Below, piece after piece: positions 46,986-55,449 of a stretch of 64,000 nucleotides of DNA. The stretch comes from Fulvivirga marina. Lineage in GTDB: Bacteria > Bacteroidota > Bacteroidia > Cytophagales > Cyclobacteriaceae. Position 1 is the stretch's first letter. Each line of letters begins with the position of its first letter. Position numbers and translations under genes: made by a program. Location: assembly GCF_016775155.1 (NCBI RefSeq), contig NZ_JAEUGD010000058.1, positions 137,733 to 201,732 on the forward strand. Direction: 5' to 3'. The notes below the pieces were generated by a model. That model searched no databases and was not told where the DNA came from. It was given only the letters and a program-made list of their open reading frames with translations.

Positions 46986-47960
46986 ATGATAAAAACAGGA
47001 ATTATAGGTGGAGCAGGATATACAGCAGGGGAGCTGCTGCGCATACTGATACACCACCCTGAAGTTGAAATAAGTTTTGTTCAAAGCTCCAGTCAAAGCG
47101 GTAAACCTGTCAGCAGCATCCATGACGACCTGATCGGAGAAACTGATTTGGTTTTCAGCGATGCTATGGCTCAGGCAGATGTCATTTTCCTTTGTCAAGG
47201 GCATGGAAAATCATACGCATGGGTTGAAGAAAATGATCTGAATAGCTCCACACGCATTATAGACCTAAGTCAGGACTTTCGCCATCAGGCAAAGGCCACT
47301 TATGGTGACCGTAACTTTATATACGGGCTGCCTGAATTAAATAAAAGTAGAATTGAATCAGCTCAGAATATAGCTAATCCTGGTTGCTTTGCAACTGCTA
47401 TTCAACTGGCTCTGCTACCATTGGCTGACTTCGGCCTGATCAAAGACGAAGTTCATGTACACGCTATTACCGGGTCAACTGGCGCAGGTCAGGCTCCAGG
47501 CGGAACAACACATTTTAGCTGGAGAAATGATAATGTTTCTGTTTACAAAGTATTTAAACATCAACACCTCACAGAAATAAAAGAGAGTATTGAGAGTCTT
47601 CAATCCGGGTTTGGGCAGGACATTAATTTCATTCCAGTGCGAGGTAACTTCAGCCGGGGAATATTCGCAACCGCTTACACCCACTTTGAAGGCTCCCTGG
47701 AAGACGCACAAAAGCTTTACAAAGACTTCTACCGTGAAGCAGTATTTACAAAGGTGGTTGAATCACCCGTTCATCTCAAGCAGGTAGTCAACACCAACAA
47801 CTGCCTGATTCAACTTGAGAAGCATGGAAACAAGCTGCTGATCACAAGTATTATAGACAATTTATTAAAGGGGGCTTCCGGACAGGCCGTTCAAAATATG
47901 AACCTGATGTTTAGCCTGGATCAAAGCCTTGGACTCAAATTAAAAGCAAACGCATTCTAA
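46986..47960 (+). CDS. argC: N-acetyl-gamma-glutamyl-phosphate reductase
   Basis: A 324-residue NADPH-dependent enzyme reducing N-acyl-glutamyl phosphate to the semialdehyde. The dinucleotide-binding turn GGAGYTAGELLRIL is at the start; the catalytic cysteine lies in ANPGCFATAIQLALL near residue 130; HVHAITGSTGAGQAPGGTTHF follows. The N-terminus and length agree with the ArgC type-1 group. Its gene stands between argG and proC, all in the same direction. Confidence 0.96.
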   Translation: MIKTGIIGGAGYTAGELLRILIHHPEVEISFVQSSSQSGKPVSSIHDDLIGETDLVFSDAMAQADVIFLCQGHGKSYAWVEENDLNSSTRIIDLSQDFRHQAKATYGDRNFIYGLPELNKSRIESAQNIANPGCFATAIQLALLPLADFGLIKDEVHVHAITGSTGAGQAPGGTTHFSWRNDNVSVYKVFKHQHLTEIKESIESLQSGFGQDINFIPVRGNFSRGIFATAYTHFEGSLEDAQKLYKDFYREAVFTKVVESPVHLKQVVNTNNCLIQLEKHGNKLLITSIIDNLLKGASGQAVQNMNLMFSLDQSLGLKLKANAF

Positions 47961-48085
47961 TCATGAAATGACCGTAAAACTAAGCTATACGAACCGATAT
48001 GAATATCAAACTTCTTTTTTGATCACAGAGCAGAATTTGGCCACTTTGGTTATTCCAGTGGCCCTTAGAAATTAACTATATACAC

Positions 48086-48904
48086 ATGAAACAACAAACA
48101 ATAGCCATTTTAGGAGCGGGCAACCTTGGTCTTGCTATTTACAAAGGACTGAAAAAAAGTGGTTTGCTGGAAACCAATAAACTGATACTCACACGACGAG
48201 ACATCAGCGGCTTAATTGGTATCAAGGACCCTTCTGTAACCATAACCACAGAAAACCCTAAAGCTGTGAGCGAAGCGGATATTGTCATTCTTGCCGTCCA
48301 GCCCAAACAACTAAAAGGATTATTACAAGAGGTAAGCCCGGTTTTGGACCCAGACAAACACATGTTAATCTCTGTAATTACAGCGGTGACCATCGCTGAA
48401 ATGGAAGCCTCACTCCCCGGTAAATTTCCCATCATCCGGGCTATGCCAAACACGGCTATTGCAGTACTGCAATCTATGACCTGTATTGCCTACAATGAAC
48501 TGGGAAAGGAAAAGACAGGTATGGTTGAAACTATCTTCAACTGTGTAGGCAAAACTCTGGTCATTCAAGAAGAACTCATGCAGTCTGCCACGGTAGTTTG
48601 TGCCAGTGGCATTGCTTTCTGGATGCGCTTCATCCGGGCTACTACGCAAGGAGGAGTACAATTGGGCTTCGATGCTGAATATGCTCAGGAGATAGCTGTT
48701 CAAACCTGTTTGGGCGCAGCAAGCCTTCTCGGCGAGAACGGTGGTAGTCACCCTGAAACGGAGATTGATAAGGTAACAACACCTCAAGGCTGCACTATCT
48801 CTGGCCTGAATGAAATGGAACATAATGGGCTTAGTTCGGCATTGATCAAGGGACTGGTGAAATCCTATGAAAGGATCAATAAAATGAAGGAAACATCAAA
48901 ATAA
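48086..48904 (+). CDS. proC: Pyrroline-5-carboxylate reductase
   Basis: A 272-residue NAD(P)H enzyme making proline from pyrroline-5-carboxylate. The nucleotide-binding turn GAGNLGLAIYKGL is at residues 9-21; VILAVQPKQLK and IIRAMPNTAIAV follow in the usual places; the C-terminal substrate helix reads TTPQGCTISGLNEMEHNGLSSALI. A role in linking arginine and proline metabolism, or on an N-acyl semialdehyde, could explain its place inside the arginine cluster; plain proline synthesis is the family default. An inverted repeat GGCCACT/AGTGGCC (about 48040-48064) precedes it and repeat copy A follows. Confidence 0.94.
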   Translation: MKQQTIAILGAGNLGLAIYKGLKKSGLLETNKLILTRRDISGLIGIKDPSVTITTENPKAVSEADIVILAVQPKQLKGLLQEVSPVLDPDKHMLISVITAVTIAEMEASLPGKFPIIRAMPNTAIAVLQSMTCIAYNELGKEKTGMVETIFNCVGKTLVIQEELMQSATVVCASGIAFWMRFIRATTQGGVQLGFDAEYAQEIAVQTCLGAASLLGENGGSHPETEIDKVTTPQGCTISGLNEMEHNGLSSALIKGLVKSYERINKMKETSK

Positions 48905-49206
48905 GAACGAATAAACATTGAAAAATAAAATACTACAGGGAACACCCTCTGTCCCGACAGAAAAAATCAGAACACCTTCCTCAAGGGAGGATTAGGGCAT
49001 AAAAGGATTTAAAGTGTGCAACTAATAAAGGGCTGTATTTGAATGATTGATAGCAATGTCCCAAAATGTCTCCTTAAGGGGGCTACAGGGGTGTTCTCCG
49101 AACAGAAACTCAAGAGATACCATTTATAAGACAAAAGAAAAAGAATTTATTAACCATTTAAACAAAAAGATGAACTACAAAAATCATCCATGACTAAATA
49201 ACAATT
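48905..49206. other. proC-argD spacer
   Basis: A 302-base spacer in an otherwise compact cluster. More than half is repeat copy A (48941-49095). The remaining about 110 bases before argD are AT-rich and contain no ORF. Confidence 0.7.
48941..49095. repeat. Inverted-repeat element, copy A
   Basis: Copy A begins AACACCCTC, has an internal duplicate start (AACACCTTCC), the hairpin CCTCAAGGGAGG, a variable centre with AAAGTGTGCAACTAAT, then CAAAATGTCTCCTTAAGGGGG, CTACAGGGGTGTT. The ends AACACCC and GGGTGTT are inverted. It is the most diverged at its left end, with an insertion of about 30 bases relative to copy D. Confidence 0.75.
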
Positions 49207-50367
49207 ATGAAACTATTTAAGGTATACCCCCAGCTTGACCTCGAGCTTACGAAAGCTCAGGGATGCTACATTTATGACAGATCCGGCGCTCAGTATCTTG
49301 ACCTCTACGGAGGACATGCGGTGATCTCGGTCGGTCATACGCACCCCCATTATGTTAAACGTATAAAGGAACAACTGGACGCAATAGCCTACTACTCCAA
49401 TGCCGTAATTAACCCTGTTCAACACAGCCTTTTGGATAAGCTGGGTAAAATATCAGGATATGATGCATACCAGTTATTTTTATGTAACTCAGGAGCAGAA
49501 GCCATCGAAAATGCCTTAAAAATAGCCTCTTTCCATACTCAAAAGGATAAGCTTGTTGCTTTCAACAAGTCCTTTCATGGTCGTACTTCAAGAGCGCTTT
49601 CTGTAACGGACAACGATAAATACCGTTCGCGGCTTGACAAGTACAGCAATGTGCAGTTTCTGGAAATGAACCTTAATGCTGTTGAATCTGCCTTAAAAAA
49701 CCAAGATGTCTGCGCCGTGTTGATAGAAGGCATTCAGGGACTGGCCGGTATTTACATGCCTGAGGCCGATTTCCTTCCGGGACTAAAGCAACTTTGTGAA
49801 AAGTATGGCGCTTTACTGGTTGTGGATGAAATACAGTCCGGTTATGGCCGCAGTGGAAAATTCTTTGCACACCAACATGCTGATGTGCAACCTGACCTGA
49901 TCACAGTAGCCAAGGGTATGGCCAACGGTTTTCCTATGGGCGGCGTACTCATCAGTCCGAAAATTGAGGGTTGGTTTGGTATGTCGGGCTCCACTTTTGG
50001 GGGCAACCACCTGGCTTGTGTAGCGGCTTTAGCAACATTGGAAATCATCGAGAATGAAAAGCTTGTAGAAAATGCTCAAAAGGTAGGGGCAGAATTGATC
50101 GAAGCTTTAAGAGCCATACCTGAAGTGAAAGAAGTTCGCGGGGCTGGTTTGATGATCGGTGTGGAATTCGATTTCCCTGTAAAAGATATAAGAGAAAACC
50201 TAATGAAGGAGCAGCATGTTTTAACAGGAATGGCAGCTAACCCCAATGTAATCCGGTTATTGCCACCGCTAACCCTAACTCAGGAGCAAGCCGCTTTATT
50301 TGTAGAGAAACTAAAATTAAGCATTCAAAAAATAAGTTCAGATGCAGCAGTTCTTATCGGTAAGTGA
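49207..50367 (+). CDS. argD: Acylornithine aminotransferase
   Basis: A 386-residue PLP-dependent class III aminotransferase giving N-acylornithine from the semialdehyde. LYGGHAVISVGHTHP, LFLCNSGAEAIENALK and NKSFHGRTSRALSVT are in the N-terminal half; VVDEIQSGYGRSG carries the PLP-contacting aspartate; the Schiff-base lysine is in VAKGMANGFPMGG near residue 235. Its last 26 bases overlap the start of the carbamoyltransferase gene, so the two are translated together. It may also work in lysine synthesis (family knowledge). Confidence 0.95.
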   Translation: MKLFKVYPQLDLELTKAQGCYIYDRSGAQYLDLYGGHAVISVGHTHPHYVKRIKEQLDAIAYYSNAVINPVQHSLLDKLGKISGYDAYQLFLCNSGAEAIENALKIASFHTQKDKLVAFNKSFHGRTSRALSVTDNDKYRSRLDKYSNVQFLEMNLNAVESALKNQDVCAVLIEGIQGLAGIYMPEADFLPGLKQLCEKYGALLVVDEIQSGYGRSGKFFAHQHADVQPDLITVAKGMANGFPMGGVLISPKIEGWFGMSGSTFGGNHLACVAALATLEIIENEKLVENAQKVGAELIEALRAIPEVKEVRGAGLMIGVEFDFPVKDIRENLMKEQHVLTGMAANPNVIRLLPPLTLTQEQAALFVEKLKLSIQKISSDAAVLIGK

Positions 50368-51280
50368 CTCGGAAGACCCGGGTAGTTTAGTAAAAAAGGC
50401 GTTGGCCTTAAAAAAAGATCCTTTTGGTAATCAGATAGGAAAAAACAAAACTCTCGGGCTGGTGTTTTTTAATCCCAGCCTGAGAACCCGCATGAGCACG
50501 CAGAAAGCGGCCATGAACCTGGGAATGAATGTCATGGTGATGAACATTGATAAAGACGGCTGGAAAATAGAAACTCATGATGGCGCCATCATGGATGGCG
50601 ACAATCAGGAGCATATCAAAGATGCCGCCCGGGTAATGAGCCAGTATGTTGATGTTCTGGGAGTAAGAACCTTCCCTGCTTTGAAAAGCCGGGAAGAGGA
50701 TTACTCTGAAAATGTAATCAATCAATTTGTGAAACATTCAGAGGTGCCCATCATCAGTCTTGAATCAGCCACCCGGCATCCGTTACAATCGCTGGCAGAC
50801 CTGATCACTATTGAAGAACTGGGCATAAAAAAGCCAAAAGTAGTTCTGTCATGGGCTCCCCATCCACGCATTTTGCCACAGGCGGTATCGAATTCATTCC
50901 TGGAGTGGATAAAAATAACAGATGCTGAAGTAACGCTGGCATGCCCGGAAGGTTATGAACTGGATGATCAGTTTATCGATGGTGTAACCATCTGCCATGA
51001 TCAGGACAAAGCTTTTGAAGGAGCGGACATCATTTACGCCAAGAACTGGAGCAGCTATCACCATTATGGACAGCGTTTGGAGGTAAAACAGGACTGGACA
51101 ATTACCAGCGACAAAATGGCTCTAACTAATAATGGAAAGTTTATGCATTGCCTGCCTATACGCAGAAATGTGGTGGCTACTGATGAGGTTATTGATCACT
51201 CAATAGTTTACCAGCAAGCAAAAAACCGTGAGTTTTCAGCGCAGGTGGTGTTGCTGGAGATATTGGAGAGGATGAAATGA
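50342..51280 (+). CDS. argF': N-acylornithine carbamoyltransferase
   Basis: A 312-residue member of the carbamoyltransferase family in the N-acetyl/N-succinylornithine group known from Bacteroides fragilis and Xanthomonas. The carbamoyl-phosphate loop reads SLRTRMST instead of STRTR; EDGAIMDG-like HDGAIMDGDNQEHIKDAARVMS and SLESATRHPLQSLADL follow; HCLPIRRNVVATDEV is near the end. This enzyme works before deacylation, giving N-acylcitrulline. Acetyl versus succinyl specificity cannot be settled by eye. It overlaps argD by 26 bases and is followed by repeat copy B. Confidence 0.93.
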   Translation: MQQFLSVSDSEDPGSLVKKALALKKDPFGNQIGKNKTLGLVFFNPSLRTRMSTQKAAMNLGMNVMVMNIDKDGWKIETHDGAIMDGDNQEHIKDAARVMSQYVDVLGVRTFPALKSREEDYSENVINQFVKHSEVPIISLESATRHPLQSLADLITIEELGIKKPKVVLSWAPHPRILPQAVSNSFLEWIKITDAEVTLACPEGYELDDQFIDGVTICHDQDKAFEGADIIYAKNWSSYHHYGQRLEVKQDWTITSDKMALTNNGKFMHCLPIRRNVVATDEVIDHSIVYQQAKNREFSAQVVLLEILERMK

Positions 51281-51290
51281 CGTTCAGCAG

Positions 51291-51420
51291 AACACCCTCC
51301 GGACTGCGGCCACCTCCCTTGAGGGAGGACTTTAGCGCAGTTGAAGGATTCAAGGGGTGCAAACTATTAAAATTGATGGCACTACACTAACTGTCCTCTT
51401 GAGGGGACTACAGGGGTGTT
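51291..51420. repeat. Inverted-repeat element, copy B
   Basis: Copy B is the shortest, about 130 bases: AACACCCTCC, CTGCGGCCACCTCCC, TTGA, GGGAGG, a centre with GGGGTGCAAACTATTAAAATTGAT and GGCACTACACT, then TGTCCTCTTGAGGGGAC, TACAGGGGTGTT. Two hairpins face each other near the ends. It fills almost all of the 163-base gap between argF' and argB. Confidence 0.8.
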
Positions 51421-51443
51421 AGCCATCCAGTAAAGTTATAGAT

Positions 51444-52217
51444 ATGAAAACCAAACTAACCGTAGTTAAAATCGGAGGTAATGTCATTGATGATGCTGAA
51501 ACTTTGAAGCATGTGTTGCAGGAGTTTAGCCAGTTGGACTCTCCTAAAGTCCTGATCCATGGCGGGGGGAAAATTGCTTCTGAGCTTTCTCTTAAAATGG
51601 GATTACAACCAAAGATGGTTGATGGGAGACGTATTACTGACGCTGATACCCTCAAAGTGGTCACCATGACATATGGAGGTTTGGTCAATAAAAACATAGT
51701 TGCTCAGCTTCAGGCATTCAGATGTAATGCAATCGGCCTGACTGGTGCGGATGCCAACGTTATCCCTGCGCAAAAGCGTGTAACCAAAGAGATTGACTAC
51801 GGATATGTAGGTGATTTTGAAGTGGACAATATTGATGTCGAGAGATTATCCTTTTTTATTGACGGAGGCCTCACCCCTATATTTTGCGCCTTGACACATG
51901 ATCAGCAAGGTAATTTACTCAATACCAATGCCGATACTCTGGCATCAGGCATAGCAACCACACTGGCTAAATTTTATGAAACGAAACTCATTTATTGCTT
52001 TGAAAAGCCAGGAGTACTGCTGGATGCTGACGACGACAACACTTTGATCCGTGAACTGGGGTATTTGCACTACCAGCAACTTAAAGATGACGGCATCATC
52101 CACACCGGTATGATCCCCAAACTTGATAATGCTTTTGCTGCCCGACGGCATGGTATTGAAGTAGGCATTAAGCATGCTCTCGATCTGAATAAACCCGCAG
52201 GTACTATTTTGTTATAA
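51444..52217 (+). CDS. argB: N-acetylglutamate kinase
   Basis: A 257-residue amino acid kinase phosphorylating N-acylglutamate. VVKIGGNVIDD and LIHGGGKIASELS bind phosphate groups; VDGRRITDADTLKVVTMTYGGLVNKNIV and the NTNADTLASGIA segment (nucleotide/substrate) match ArgB; GMIPKLDNAFAA is near the end. It lacks the N-terminal helix of arginine-inhibited hexameric forms, so strong feedback inhibition is less likely (inference). Argued to be first of a pair with the deacylase gene, five bases downstream. Confidence 0.95.
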   Translation: MKTKLTVVKIGGNVIDDAETLKHVLQEFSQLDSPKVLIHGGGKIASELSLKMGLQPKMVDGRRITDADTLKVVTMTYGGLVNKNIVAQLQAFRCNAIGLTGADANVIPAQKRVTKEIDYGYVGDFEVDNIDVERLSFFIDGGLTPIFCALTHDQQGNLLNTNADTLASGIATTLAKFYETKLIYCFEKPGVLLDADDDNTLIRELGYLHYQQLKDDGIIHTGMIPKLDNAFAARRHGIEVGIKHALDLNKPAGTILL

Positions 52218-52222
52218 ATTTC

Positions 52223-53281
52223 ATGGACTACACGCAAGACGCCATATCATTACTCCGAGAATTAATTAATATTCCTTCATTGTCGCGGGAAGAGGAAGGC
52301 ACGGCTGAGGCTATTGCCACGTTTATGGAACAACGTGGAATAGCGGCGTTCAGGTCCGGTAATAATGTGTGGGCAAGAAATAAGTTTTACGATCCGACCA
52401 AACCGACTATTCTGCTCAACTCGCACCATGACACGGTTAAACCGAACGCCGGATATACCAGAGATCCTTTCAAAGCAGAAGTGGTCGATGGAAAGCTGTT
52501 TGGATTGGGCAGCAATGATGCGGGCGGGGCTTTGGTGAGTCTTATTGCTACATTTCTGGCTTTTTATGAAGCCGATAACTTAACACATAATCTTATCATA
52601 GCAGCTACTGCCGAAGAGGAGATCTCTGGCAAAGGTGGAATAGAAAGCATACTACCTGACTTGGGCGAGTTGGAACTTGCTATTGTCGGGGAACCCACCC
52701 TGATGCAAATGGCCGTTTCCGAAAAGGGATTGTTGGTGCTGGACTGTACTGCAAAAGGAAAGGCGGGGCATGCGGCTAGAAATGAGGGGAAAAACGCAAT
52801 TTATAAGGCCATAAAAGATATCAGCTGGTTTGAGGGCTACCATTTCCCAAAGGTTTCTGAAACACTGGGACCTATTCATATGAATGTTACCCAAATCCAG
52901 GCGGGATCACAACATAATGTGGTTCCAGACACTTGCAGTTTTGTGGTTGACATTCGTGTAACAGATGCTTACAGCCATGAGCAGATTCTGGAAATTATAA
53001 AGCTATACACCAGTTGTGAAGTAAAAGTACGGTCAACACGTTTAAGGCCATCAGGGATAGACAAAGACCATCCGGTGGTAAAACTAGCAAGTAAAATGCA
53101 GATCAGAACATATGGTTCTCCGACTTTAAGTGACCAGGCACTGATCCCATACCCAAGCATAAAAATAGGTCCCGGAGACTCCGCTCGTTCTCATACTCCG
53201 GATGAATTTATTTATATTGAAGAAATTGAAGAGGGGATTAGAGTGTACAAGGAGCTGTTGGAAAAATTGATTAGAAAATGA
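52223..53281 (+). CDS. argE': M20 deacylase (N-acylcitrulline/ornithine)
   Basis: A 352-residue zinc hydrolase of the M20 family. Metal-site motifs: LNSHHDTVKPN (near residue 75), LGSNDAGGALVSL, ATAEEEISGKGG with the general base glutamate, and EPTLMQMAVSEKG; DKDHPVVKL and RSHTPDEFIYIEE lie near the end, where the last ligand histidine sits. In the carbamoyltransferase-first pathway it should remove the acyl group from N-acylcitrulline. The gene is five bases after argB and is followed by repeat copy C. Confidence 0.92.
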   Translation: MDYTQDAISLLRELINIPSLSREEEGTAEAIATFMEQRGIAAFRSGNNVWARNKFYDPTKPTILLNSHHDTVKPNAGYTRDPFKAEVVDGKLFGLGSNDAGGALVSLIATFLAFYEADNLTHNLIIAATAEEEISGKGGIESILPDLGELELAIVGEPTLMQMAVSEKGLLVLDCTAKGKAGHAARNEGKNAIYKAIKDISWFEGYHFPKVSETLGPIHMNVTQIQAGSQHNVVPDTCSFVVDIRVTDAYSHEQILEIIKLYTSCEVKVRSTRLRPSGIDKDHPVVKLASKMQIRTYGSPTLSDQALIPYPSIKIGPGDSARSHTPDEFIYIEEIEEGIRVYKELLEKLIRK

Positions 53282-53301
53282 GATGTATATTGTTAACGCA
53301 G

Positions 53302-53459
53302 ACTACCCTCCTCCCTGCGGGTACCTCCCTCGAGGGAAGATTGATGCGGTAACATATTATAGCAGGCATTAATTTAAGTAAGTAATTAAAACATAAAATG
53401 CAGTTAACAATTATGGAGCACTATCCAAAATGTCCCCTTGAGTGGACTATAGGGGCGTT
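53302..53459. repeat. Inverted-repeat element, copy C
   Basis: Copy C reads ACTACCCTC, CTCCCTGCGGGTACCTCCC, TCGA, GGGAAG, a longer AT-rich centre (AATTTAAGTAAGTAATTAAAACATAAAATGCA), then GGAGCACTATCCAAAATGTCCCC, TTGA, GTGGAC, TATAGGGGCGTTAG. Several substitutions in both stems suggest it is older than copy D. It ends about 30 bases before the DUF559 gene. Confidence 0.8.
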
Positions 53460-53488
53460 AGTCATTTAGAAAAGGAAATAATAAGTCA

Positions 53489-53881
53489 GTGTCTAAAAAC
53501 AAACTCGTCCCATATCGTAAGGATTTAAAAGCCAAAGCAAGGGAACTTAGAAAGCATAGTACCCTTTCAGAAGTCCTGTTGTGGTGTGAAATTAAAAACA
53601 GACAGTTACTAGATTATCAATTTCATAGGCAGGTACCAATGCTTGATTATATCGTTGACTTTTATTGTCATGAACTCGCCCTGGTAATTGAGATTGATGG
53701 AGAGAGCCATTATCATGATGATGCTCCGGACAGAGATGCATTACGCCAAAAGCGCATAGAACAATATAAAATAACGTTTTTACGATTTGATGATAAAGAT
53801 GTAAAGCAAAATATGTCCTTTGTTTTAAATTCAATTTATCAATGGATTTCGGATTATAAAGAAAAAACGGATACTAAATGA
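53489..53881 (+). CDS. DUF559 endonuclease-domain protein (VSR-like)
   Basis: A 130-residue protein of the DUF559 family, PD-(D/E)XK nuclease fold related to very-short-patch-repair endonucleases. Family landmarks: ARELRKHSTLSEVLLWCEIKNRQL, YQFHRQVPMLDYIVDFYC with the first catalytic aspartate, IEIDGESHYH with E-x-D, and RQKRIEQYKITFLRFDD. The start is GTG at 53489, after AAAGGAAAT as a ribosome site. The gene lies between repeat copies C and D, its stop codon three bases before copy D begins, and interrupts the arginine cluster between the deacylase and argH. It has no metabolic tie to its neighbours. Action on, or spread with, these repeats is inferred. Confidence 0.9.
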   Translation: MSKNKLVPYRKDLKAKARELRKHSTLSEVLLWCEIKNRQLLDYQFHRQVPMLDYIVDFYCHELALVIEIDGESHYHDDAPDRDALRQKRIEQYKITFLRFDDKDVKQNMSFVLNSIYQWISDYKEKTDTK

Positions 53882-53883
53882 AG

Positions 53884-54024
53884 AACACCCTCCCCCCTGC
53901 GGGTACCTCCCTCAAGGGAGGATTAGTGCGTAAAAGATATGAAAAGTGCATAATCAATTAAAATGCATATCAGCATCAATAGCACTAGCCAAAATGTCCC
54001 CTTGAGGGGACCTACAGGGGTGTT
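53884..54024. repeat. Inverted-repeat element, copy D
   Basis: Copy D is the cleanest, about 141 bases: AACACCCTCC, CCCTGCGGGTACCTCCC, TCAA, GGGAGGATTAGTGCG, a centre (AAAAGTGCATAATCAATTAAAATGCA, TCAATAGCACTAGCC), then AAAATGTCCCC, TTGA, GGGGACCTACAGGGGTGTT. The terminal AACACCC/GGGTGTT and the two hairpins face each other. It lies in the leader of argH. Confidence 0.85.
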
Positions 54025-54076
54025 AGCCATGAAGAAAATATTATACATAGATCAACATATTATACATATAAAAAAA

Positions 54077-55360
54077 ATGAAACTCTGGGATAAAGGATAC
54101 TCGATAGAAAAAAACATTGAAACTTTTACAGTAGGTAACGACCGCGAGTTGGACCTTCACCTGGCCAAATACGATGTGCTAGGCTCGCTGGCGCATGCAC
54201 AAATGCTCAAGGAAATTGGGTTGCTGTCCGCAGAAGAGCTGGAAGGAATTGAAAAAGAGATCAGCCTGATCCTGAAGCAGATTGTCGAAGACTCTTTTGA
54301 AATAGAAGATCATTTTGAAGATGTCCATTCTAAAGTAGAGCATCTGCTTACCGAAAAGCTAGGCGAAGCAGGCAAAAAGATCCATACTGCCCGTTCCCGC
54401 AATGATCAGGTTTTAGTTGATCTGCACCTGTTTGCCAGAGATGAGCTACAAGAGGTTAAAGGACTGATCAGGAAGCTTTTTGATCGATTGATCTCACTAA
54501 GTGAACAATACAAAGGTGTTCTTTTACCCGGATACACACACTTTCAGGTAGCAATGCCATCATCGTTCGGCCTATGGTTTGGCGCTTATGCAGAGTCCTT
54601 GATCGATGACATTCACCTGCTCAATGCGGCTTATAAAATAGCGGATCAAAACCCGCTCGGATCAGCAGCAGGTTATGGCAGCTCCTTCCCCATTAATCGC
54701 ACCTCAACAACTGAAAAGATGGGATTTACAACGTTGAAATACAACTCCGTTGCCGCCCAGATGAGCAGAGGAAAACTGGAAAAATCCATAAGCTTCGGAT
54801 TGGCTAGTGCTGCCGGCACACTTTCCAAACTATCCATGGATGTCTGCCTTTACATGAGTCAAAACTTTGGTTTTGTCACTTTTCCTGACCACCTGACAAC
54901 TGGATCCAGCATTATGCCTCACAAAAAGAACCCGGATGTATTTGAATTGGTGCGCGCTAAATGCAACAAGATACAAGCCCTACCCACAGAACTGATCATG
55001 GTCACCAATAACCTTCCCAGCGGCTACCATAGAGATTTCCAGATTCTAAAAGAAAGCTTATTTTCTGCACTTTTCACCCTTAAATCTTGTCTAAAGATCT
55101 CTGAGTATATGCTTCAGCATATCATTATCAATAAAAAAGCCATAGATGATCCTAAATATGACTACTTGTATACGGTAGAGTCTGTCAATAAAGAGGTAAT
55201 CAATGGTCTGCCGTTCCGTGAGGCTTACCAAAAGGTTGGGCAAGCTGTTCAAGCCGGGACTTATGTGCCTGATAAAGATGTTAAACATGCCCATGAAGGG
55301 AGTATTGGAAACTTATGCAATGAGGAAATTAAAGAGAAAATGAGGGAGGCTTTGGGGTAG
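54077..55360 (+). CDS. argH: Argininosuccinate lyase
   Basis: A 427-residue enzyme of the fumarase/aspartase superfamily, releasing fumarate to give arginine. The N-terminus KLWDKGYSIEKNIETFTVGND, DVHSKVEHLLTEKLGEAGKKIHTARSRNDQ, LPGYTHFQVAMPSSFG and the signature GSSIMPHKKNPDVFE (near residue 277) are all present. A longer frame to 53963 would run through repeat copy D, so the ATG at 54077 is preferred. Last gene of the arginine cluster; its upstream region has been rebuilt by copy D and the DUF559 insertion, so its expression may be affected. Confidence 0.95.
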   Translation: MKLWDKGYSIEKNIETFTVGNDRELDLHLAKYDVLGSLAHAQMLKEIGLLSAEELEGIEKEISLILKQIVEDSFEIEDHFEDVHSKVEHLLTEKLGEAGKKIHTARSRNDQVLVDLHLFARDELQEVKGLIRKLFDRLISLSEQYKGVLLPGYTHFQVAMPSSFGLWFGAYAESLIDDIHLLNAAYKIADQNPLGSAAGYGSSFPINRTSTTEKMGFTTLKYNSVAAQMSRGKLEKSISFGLASAAGTLSKLSMDVCLYMSQNFGFVTFPDHLTTGSSIMPHKKNPDVFELVRAKCNKIQALPTELIMVTNNLPSGYHRDFQILKESLFSALFTLKSCLKISEYMLQHIIINKKAIDDPKYDYLYTVESVNKEVINGLPFREAYQKVGQAVQAGTYVPDKDVKHAHEGSIGNLCNEEIKEKMREALG

Positions 55361-55449
55361 TGGACTAACACTAGGAGGAAATTTTTTATCAGAGCTAGGC
55401 TGATTTATGTCTGTGCAGGCGTGAATAATATATGTGTGATGGAAGTAGG

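Noticed and set aside
48410-48823. 137-codon minus-strand ORF inside proC
   Set aside because: Antisense shadow of a complete ProC; no independent family features.
48941-54024. CRISPR array
   Set aside because: The repeats are long, far apart, inverted and four in number, with genes between; they are not short regularly spaced repeats.
53302-54024. Classical composite transposon or insertion sequence
   Set aside because: No transposase gene; the only ORF between the repeats is a DUF559 nuclease, and clear target-site duplications were not found by eye.
53963-54076. N-terminal extension of argH to an upstream start
   Set aside because: The extension translates the repeat element (copy D) and lacks homology to ArgH; ATG 54077 gives the family start.
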